Source: Intestinimonas massiliensis (ex Afouda et al. 2020)
GTDB taxonomy: Bacteria > Bacillota > Clostridia > Oscillospirales > Oscillospiraceae
Reading direction: 5' to 3'
NCBI RefSeq assembly: GCF_900626285.1
Contig: NZ_LR131147.1
Span: forward strand, 1,163,920 to 1,227,919
Length of the DNA: 64,000 bases
Of the stretch, positions 58,782 through 64,000 are shown piece by piece (positions within the stretch are counted from its first letter, which is position 1; each line of letters starts with the position of its first letter). The notes under the pieces were generated by a model. The model was given only the letters and a program-made list of their open reading frames with translations, did not search any database and had not been told where the DNA came from. The position numbers and the translations under genes were made by a program.

Positions 58782-59699
58782 ATGAAACGAGCTTTATCCC
58801 TTTCCATTCTGGCGCTTACTTTGGCAACGATGCTGTGCCCCGCGGCCCTGGCAGCGGAACCGATGGGCGCCGGTGCCTCCGCCCAGGTGTGCTATCCCAC
58901 TTCTATCACCCGGAGCGAGGACGGCACGGAGCTGAAGAAGATCTATGACCTGGGGCCGGAGGATGACCCGGCGGGCATCCCCCGCTCTGACTTTGAGCAG
59001 GATGGCTTCCACTATACCCTGACCGACCTGCTGAAGCAGGAGCTCCCGGAGAACGAAAGCCGCCAGCATACGGAGACCGTCTCCCTGCCCAGCAAGAACA
59101 AGGATATGGAATCCGTGCTGGCGCTGCTGCCCACGGAGAAGGAATTTATCACCGACGACGGCCTGTCCGGCACCCTCAGCCTGGACCTTTCCACCGTTCG
59201 GGTGGAGGTGGCCGGTTACGGCAGCTCCACCAAAGAGGTCTCTGCCACCAGAACCTACCCCAACCTGGTCAACCAGGACACCCAGTACATCCCCAAGAGC
59301 ATCCAGGAGGACGGCCGCACCCTGACCCTCCAGACCATCAACTGGCAGACGGACAACACCGCCAGTATGGACGGCTACGCTCTGGGGGACCGCTTCACCG
59401 CTGTGGCCACCTACACCGGCACCGCCACCAGCAGTTATGTGAAGGGTTACACGGTGACGGCAGACTACACTGGCACGGTCAGCCGGATCGCCCTGAACAA
59501 AGTGCGCTATGTGGCCATCTTTGAGGGAACGCCGCTGGAGCCCATCCTGCCGGCAGAAACGGAGGAGCCCACCTCTGCCCAGTTCAACTGGCTGCCCATT
59601 GCGGTGCCCTTTGGCGTTGTGGCTCTGGCCGGTGTAGGGATCGGGGCGGCTTTGTTTATGAGACGCCGCCAAGAGACAAGAGAGGAGGATGACCAGTGA
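58782..59699 (+). CDS. Membrane-anchored surface protein
   Basis: The protein has 305 residues. An N-terminal signal peptide (ALSLSILALTLATMLCPAALA) is followed by a beta-rich ectodomain with an ATATYT-rich repeat and a C-terminal membrane segment (LPIAVPFGVVALAGVGIGAALF) and basic tail. No LPxTG. It precedes a sortase gene with a GTGA overlap. TAAGGAGG before the ATG uses the in-frame TAA of the previous reading frame. Likely part of a surface cassette of the element. Confidence 0.8.
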   Translation: MKRALSLSILALTLATMLCPAALAAEPMGAGASAQVCYPTSITRSEDGTELKKIYDLGPEDDPAGIPRSDFEQDGFHYTLTDLLKQELPENESRQHTETVSLPSKNKDMESVLALLPTEKEFITDDGLSGTLSLDLSTVRVEVAGYGSSTKEVSATRTYPNLVNQDTQYIPKSIQEDGRTLTLQTINWQTDNTASMDGYALGDRFTAVATYTGTATSSYVKGYTVTADYTGTVSRIALNKVRYVAIFEGTPLEPILPAETEEPTSAQFNWLPIAVPFGVVALAGVGIGAALFMRRRQETREEDDQ

Positions 59700-60583
59700 A
59701 AAAACTGATTACCACCTGCCTGACCATCTGCCTGTCCGCGGCCCTGGCCCTGCCTGCCAGCGCCCTGGACTGCGTCAGCGCAAGCTACATATCCCTCGCT
59801 CCGCCGCAAGCGGCAGAGCTTGCTCATTCCGCTGCGCTTCCTTTTCCCACAAAGTCGTACAACTTTGTGGGAGCCCTGTTTGATGCCCCCGGAGACCCGG
59901 ACTATGGTTCTCCCACCTCTATCGAGGTGATCTACACGGCAGACGGCGGGGCGATGAAGAATGAGGATGTGAGCAAGAATGCGGCGATGATCCCGCCTAT
60001 CTTCGGCAGCCCCAGCGCGGACACCCTTGGGACGGGCACCTATCTGACCCCCAATCTGGCCCCCGGCGGCATGGCTGTTGGGACGATCACCGGCGGCAAT
60101 ATGCCTGTTATCTTCCCGCCTGCCTCAGATGCAGCAAGCGGCAGCTCCGGCGGAGCCAGCACTGCCGCCGGGTATACCTATGTGACCAGCGACCTCTACT
60201 ATTCCGGCGGCTATCTGGCTACGCTGAAGATCCCTTCCATTGGGGTGAACGTAAAGGTATACGAGGGTACCGGCAGCACCCCCTTGGCCAAAGGCGCCGG
60301 GCATTTTACGGATACCAGCATCTGGGACGGCAATGTGGCAATTGCAGGCCACAACAGGGGTGTGACTAACCACTTCGGTAAGATCCATACGCTGTCCGGA
60401 GGGGATGTGATTACCCTGACCACCAAGCTGGGAACCCGTACCTACGAAGTGACCAGTGTCAGCAAAATCCCGGAGACGGACACCAGCGGCTTGGCCGCTA
60501 CCACAGGGAACCAGATCACCCTGTATACCTGTGTCGCAAACCAGCCCGCCTATCGCTGGATGGTGCGGGCAGTAGAAATCTAG
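59696..60583 (+). CDS. Sortase family transpeptidase
   Basis: The protein has 295 residues from a GTG. Signal peptide, then a variable linker of about 145 residues, and a C-terminal sortase domain: LKIPSIGVNVKVYEG, AIAGHNRGVTNHFG with His219, LYTCVANQPAYRW with Cys279 and Arg287. It resembles class D/E-like sortases. It would attach the large adhesin, encoded next, to the cell wall or to itself. Confidence 0.88.
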   Translation: MKKLITTCLTICLSAALALPASALDCVSASYISLAPPQAAELAHSAALPFPTKSYNFVGALFDAPGDPDYGSPTSIEVIYTADGGAMKNEDVSKNAAMIPPIFGSPSADTLGTGTYLTPNLAPGGMAVGTITGGNMPVIFPPASDAASGSSGGASTAAGYTYVTSDLYYSGGYLATLKIPSIGVNVKVYEGTGSTPLAKGAGHFTDTSIWDGNVAIAGHNRGVTNHFGKIHTLSGGDVITLTTKLGTRTYEVTSVSKIPETDTSGLAATTGNQITLYTCVANQPAYRWMVRAVEI

Positions 60584-60593
60584 GAGGATGGAA

Positions 60594-63500
60594 ATGAAAC
60601 GACTGCTTTCTATGCTGTTGGCCCTGGTGCTTGCCCTGGGCCTGCTGCCGGCCGGCGCCTTTGCCGCCTCATCGGAAGAAGAAGCTCTGGGCGAGGTCAA
60701 CATCTTTAACGGCGGCTACCGCATGAACTACCTGGCCATGAATGGCCAGGTACAGTCTCAGAATTATGTCTATTACCTGTTTGACACCGGCAACGGCACC
60801 AAGGAAATCCCCGCGTACTGTGTCTCTCCTAACCAGTATGGAGTACAGAAAGTGGTGGGAGAAGGAGAAAGCGTCCGCTACCTGGCAGAGGAAAAAAGCA
60901 GCGACCCCAAGGTGGTGGGCATTGTGGCCAGCGGCTACCCCACCCGCCCCTTGTCTGAGCTGGGCCTGGAAAACAAATACCAGGGCTTTTACGCTACCAA
61001 GATGGCGCTGTGGAGCTACCTTATCAGCGACTGGGATATCAACAAGCTCACGGTAAATCCCAACCTGTCCGGGGACGAGGCAGAGCGGGCCAAGAAGATC
61101 CTGGCGGCAGCCAAGGACATCTATGCCCAGGGCACCGCCTGGAACGACATGAAGAGCCCGGAGGTAACCTGCACGCCGGATCGTGACACGGCTTACGAGG
61201 TCACCATTGACGGCAAGCAGTACAAGCAGCAGGAGTTCACCGTCTGGAGCAAAACCTGGGTAAACAACTATGCCATCAACATCGCCTTCACTGACCCCGC
61301 AAGTGTCCCCGCCGGCACCCGTATTGTGGACGAGAATAACCAGGACATCACGTCCATCAAGGCGGAGTGGATGAACAACGGCCACGGCGGGACCTTCAAG
61401 GTGCTGTATCCGGTGGAGAGCATCCAGGGCCAGGCGGGCAGCATCCAGCTCTCCCTGGACTGTGAGGTGTACGCTTATGCTGTGTTCTTTGCCACTTGTC
61501 TGGAGAAAGATGAGTACGGTAACCTGCAGAACTATGTAGTGGATACCGACCCCACCACAACGCTGAACTTCAACGCCATCAGCAGCTATGCGGATACGCC
61601 GGAGAAAGATCCTCCGGATACGGGCCTCCGCATCCTGAAGTACGAGACCGGGACGGAGATCCCCCTCAGCGGCGCCCGTTTTGAGGTCATTGGGCCGGAC
61701 GGCGATTCCCTTGGCATATTTATTACCCAGGATGACGGACGCATTGAAATCCCCCTGACCATTTGCGGCAATTACACCGTCATTGAACGGGACGCGCCTG
61801 CAAACCATATCATCAGCGAGCAGCCTGCTCAGAATGTCACCGTGGTCTACGATGAAGTAGCCGAGGTGGCATTTTTTAATGACCCGTATGGCTCCCTCCG
61901 CATTGAGAAGCGGTCTGACACCGGCGAGTATCTGCCCGGCGCGGTAATTACCATCGAGCACATTGAGTCCGGCCTGACCTTCACCCAGGAGACTGGACCC
62001 GCCGGCGTGGCAGTGTTCGACGAGATCCCCCTGGGCGCCTACCGAATCCAGGAGAAGACCGCTCCCACGGGATGGCTGAGGGATGACACCGTCTACACCG
62101 CCACCGTGGTGGCCGGGGAGACAACTACCCTTCCCATTATCAACAAGGAGCTCCCGGGCCTGCGCATTGTAAAGTATGACCGCAAAAACTATGTGGTCAT
62201 GTCCGACGTCTATTTCGCCATCTACCGGGACGGCGACTACCTGGGCAACTTCAAGACCGATGAATTCGGGGAGATCCTGCTCACTGACCTGGAGCCCGGC
62301 ACCTACCGGGCCTTCGAGGTGGACACCGGAAACGAAGGCTATGTTCTGGATACCACGCCCCAGGAGGTTGAACTCCACGCCGGTGACGGCATCAAGGAGC
62401 TGGTCTTTTTCAATGACATGAAGCCAGGGATGCGGTTGATCAAGGTGGACTCCGCCGACCCCTCCAAGGTGATTGCCAACGCAGTCTTTGAAATCGAGGC
62501 AGTAGATGGGAGCTTTGGGCCGGAGGAGTTTATCACCGACGAGAACGGGGAGATTGACCTGTCTCATTTGCCTGCCGGGGTCTTTCAGGTAACCGAGAAG
62601 GCATGTGAGGGGTACGTCATCGACGATGCTCAGCGCATCATCAATCTGAAGCCCAATGAGGATGCGCAGTTTATTTTCACCAATACGATCAAGCCCTCCC
62701 TTCAGCTGATCAAGCTCAGCGCAGACGGTTCTCGGCTGGCGGGTGTTACCTTCCGCATCGCAAAGATTGAAGATGGCAGCCATTACCTTGACCGCACCAC
62801 CAATGATCGGGGTGAGGTCTTAATCTCGGACCTGGAGCCTGGGGTATACTCCGTAAAAGAGCAGTCCACTTTGGAAAACCACATTTTGGATCCCAAGGAG
62901 TATCATGTGGAACTGTTCCCCGGGCGGACCAGCACGATCACCCTGACCAATGAAAAACGCCCCAATTTGATCATCCATAAGCGGGACGCGGACAGCGGAC
63001 AGCCGGTCCCCCATACCGTCTTCCTCGTGAAGGGCGCAGACGGCCATTCCATTGCCGAGGCGGAAACCGATGAAAACGGCATCGCCGTGGTGGAAAATCT
63101 GCTGCCCGGCGTGGTAGAGGTCGTCGAAAAGTCGGTGCCGGAGCCCTATCTGCTGGCGGAGGAATCCCAGCTGGTTACGCTCTATCCCAACAGAGATCGG
63201 GACGTATACTTTGAGAATCATAAGCGGCCCACCATCGAGATCATCAAGGAAAACGAGATCACCCATGATCCGCTCTCCAATGTCCCCGTGCAGGTCTGGT
63301 ACGCCAGCAACAACACATCCACCGGAGAGTACAACGACCTGGGCGTGTTTTACACGGATGAAGAGGGACGCATCGTTCTCAGTGATCCGGATATTTCCCT
63401 TCGGGATGGCTGGTTCCGGATCGAGGAACTGGAGGCGCCGAAGGGGTTCAGCCTGACGGAATCCAGCAAGCAGGAGGTATTCATCGCGGCCGGCGAGGGA

Positions 63501-64000
63501 CACACCTTCCGCATCTATAACCGTCCCAACTCCGCTATCGTCGTGTGGAAGTACGACAGCGTCCACCCGGAGCAGGCCATTGAGGGCGCGGTGTTCCAGG
63601 TGCGGTATCTCTCGGGTAACACCAGCGGCACCGGCGGCACGGTCATCGGCACCTACCGCACCTCGGCCAACGGCTCCTTCACTGTCACGGGCTGTAAACC
63701 GGGCACTTATATCATCGAGGAGCTCTCCAGCGATGGCTCCCACGTCATCGACACCCCGCCCCAGACAGTCTATCTGTCCGGCGAGGAGCAGGAGGTCGTA
63801 CAGGTTTATTTCGGCAATAGCCCCAAGGGCTCCTTGCTCATTAAAAAGATTTCCAGTGCGGATAACAGCCCCATTTCCGATGTGCAGTTCTTCGTGACCG
63901 AGAGTGATGGCACTGTGGTCGGCAACAGTAATGGCTACTTCACCACCGATTCGGCAGGCACCATCCTCATTGATAACATCGATCCCGGCACCACACTGGT
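60594..64000 (+). CDS. Giant SpaA/Cna-B repeat adhesin with N-terminal thioester-like domain (3' partial)
   Basis: 1135 codons are visible and the frame is still open at the window end. After the signal peptide, residues about 40-200 resemble a TQXA thioester domain (AYCVSPN with Cys76; GFYATKMALW at 133-140), but the usual Gln of TQxA is Lys136. Nine or so SpaA/Cna-B repeats follow from about residue 340 (GLRILKYE, GSLRIEKRSD, GLRIVKYD, GMRLIKVD, SLQLIKLS, NLIIHKRD, TIEIIKEN, SAIVVWKYD, SLLIKKIS), each with Lys and Glu positions suited to isopeptide bonds. ATG at 60594 is six bases after AGGAGG. Likely a surface fibre for attachment. Confidence 0.9.
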   Translation, partial: MKRLLSMLLALVLALGLLPAGAFAASSEEEALGEVNIFNGGYRMNYLAMNGQVQSQNYVYYLFDTGNGTKEIPAYCVSPNQYGVQKVVGEGESVRYLAEEKSSDPKVVGIVASGYPTRPLSELGLENKYQGFYATKMALWSYLISDWDINKLTVNPNLSGDEAERAKKILAAAKDIYAQGTAWNDMKSPEVTCTPDRDTAYEVTIDGKQYKQQEFTVWSKTWVNNYAINIAFTDPASVPAGTRIVDENNQDITSIKAEWMNNGHGGTFKVLYPVESIQGQAGSIQLSLDCEVYAYAVFFATCLEKDEYGNLQNYVVDTDPTTTLNFNAISSYADTPEKDPPDTGLRILKYETGTEIPLSGARFEVIGPDGDSLGIFITQDDGRIEIPLTICGNYTVIERDAPANHIISEQPAQNVTVVYDEVAEVAFFNDPYGSLRIEKRSDTGEYLPGAVITIEHIESGLTFTQETGPAGVAVFDEIPLGAYRIQEKTAPTGWLRDDTVYTATVVAGETTTLPIINKELPGLRIVKYDRKNYVVMSDVYFAIYRDGDYLGNFKTDEFGEILLTDLEPGTYRAFEVDTGNEGYVLDTTPQEVELHAGDGIKELVFFNDMKPGMRLIKVDSADPSKVIANAVFEIEAVDGSFGPEEFITDENGEIDLSHLPAGVFQVTEKACEGYVIDDAQRIINLKPNEDAQFIFTNTIKPSLQLIKLSADGSRLAGVTFRIAKIEDGSHYLDRTTNDRGEVLISDLEPGVYSVKEQSTLENHILDPKEYHVELFPGRTSTITLTNEKRPNLIIHKRDADSGQPVPHTVFLVKGADGHSIAEAETDENGIAVVENLLPGVVEVVEKSVPEPYLLAEESQLVTLYPNRDRDVYFENHKRPTIEIIKENEITHDPLSNVPVQVWYASNNTSTGEYNDLGVFYTDEEGRIVLSDPDISLRDGWFRIEELEAPKGFSLTESSKQEVFIAAGEGHTFRIYNRPNSAIVVWKYDSVHPEQAIEGAVFQVRYLSGNTSGTGGTVIGTYRTSANGSFTVTGCKPGTYIIEELSSDGSHVIDTPPQTVYLSGEEQEVVQVYFGNSPKGSLLIKKISSADNSPISDVQFFVTESDGTVVGNSNGYFTTDSAGTILIDNIDPGTTL

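Larger units (their letters stand above)
50090..64000. mobile_element. Left part of an integrative/conjugative element (runs off window)
   Basis: Gene families typical of Tn1549-like Clostridial conjugative elements are present: DUF4314, DUF4313-like, DUF3849, SpoVG-like, Dam-like methylase, then sortase and SpaA-type adhesin. All are on the plus strand with close spacing and shared C-terminal tails. No relaxase, VirB4 or coupling protein is inside the window, so the call rests on gene content. The left edge is not defined. Confidence 0.7.

Noticed and set aside
60669..62783. Long minus-strand open frame of 704 codons opposite the adhesin
   Set aside because: It is antisense to clear SpaA repeats and arises from codon bias. 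The plus-strand adhesin has a start, signal peptide and repeated domains.

Overview
The window reads as chromosomal DNA from a high-G+C gut Firmicute, most likely an Oscillospiraceae/Flavonifractor-type Clostridium. The basis is the G+C-rich coding, AAGGAGG-type ribosome binding sites, a T-box riboswitch, a PBSX-like contractile-tail prophage and a Tn1549-type set of conjugative-element genes. The genus cannot be fixed from sequence alone.

Layout. (1) Positions 1-8504 are host backbone: the 3' part of a PcrA-type helicase gene, a HAD phosphatase and 3-methyladenine DNA glycosylase pair, an EamA transporter, a tryptophan-type T-box leader driving an ABC importer operon (trpXYZ), and a five-tRNA operon (Gly, Arg, His, Gln, Lys). 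(2) Positions 8479-49976 are a complete-looking prophage of about 41.5 kb inserted in the 3' end of tRNA-Lys. A perfect 26-bp direct repeat (attL/attR) bounds it and the tyrosine integrase gene lies just inside attR. (3) From about 50.1 kb to the window end is the front part of an integrative/conjugative element. It carries hypothetical proteins (DUF4314, DUF4313-like, DUF3849), a Dam-like methylase, a SpoVG-like protein, then a surface protein, a sortase and a very large SpaA/Cna-B adhesin that runs off the window.

The prophage is organised as in other contractile-tail phages. Leftward genes from 36.7 kb to 8.6 kb run HTH and HUH-Rep genes, HNH, DNA methylase, terminase, portal, protease, capsid, connectors, sheath, tube, tail chaperones with a -1 frameshift, tape measure, hub, baseplate, fibres, endolysin and holin. 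An unexpected undecaprenyl-diphosphate synthase homologue sits among the fibre genes. A second leftward block (44.7-37.4 kb) holds regulators, a replication initiator with internal iterons, DnaB, ParA, a DUF3102 protein and a PcfJ/PcfK pair. The lysogeny region has a Cro-like gene, a group I intron core and a LexA-like repressor. A rightward, AT-richer cargo stretch (46.6-48.8 kb) encodes an HsdR-N-like nuclease and a PemK/MazF-fold protein followed by a promoter-plus-terminator small RNA with two tandem hairpin repeats.

Most notable observations: a short Gly/Met-rich C-terminal tail shared by many unrelated proteins of the conjugative element, with an in-frame TAG cutting it off one of them; the PemK plus tandem-repeat RNA pair; the phage UppS; the group I intron remnant; two DNA methylase genes that appear to start at ATC; and an adhesin thioester domain in which the usual Gln is Lys.
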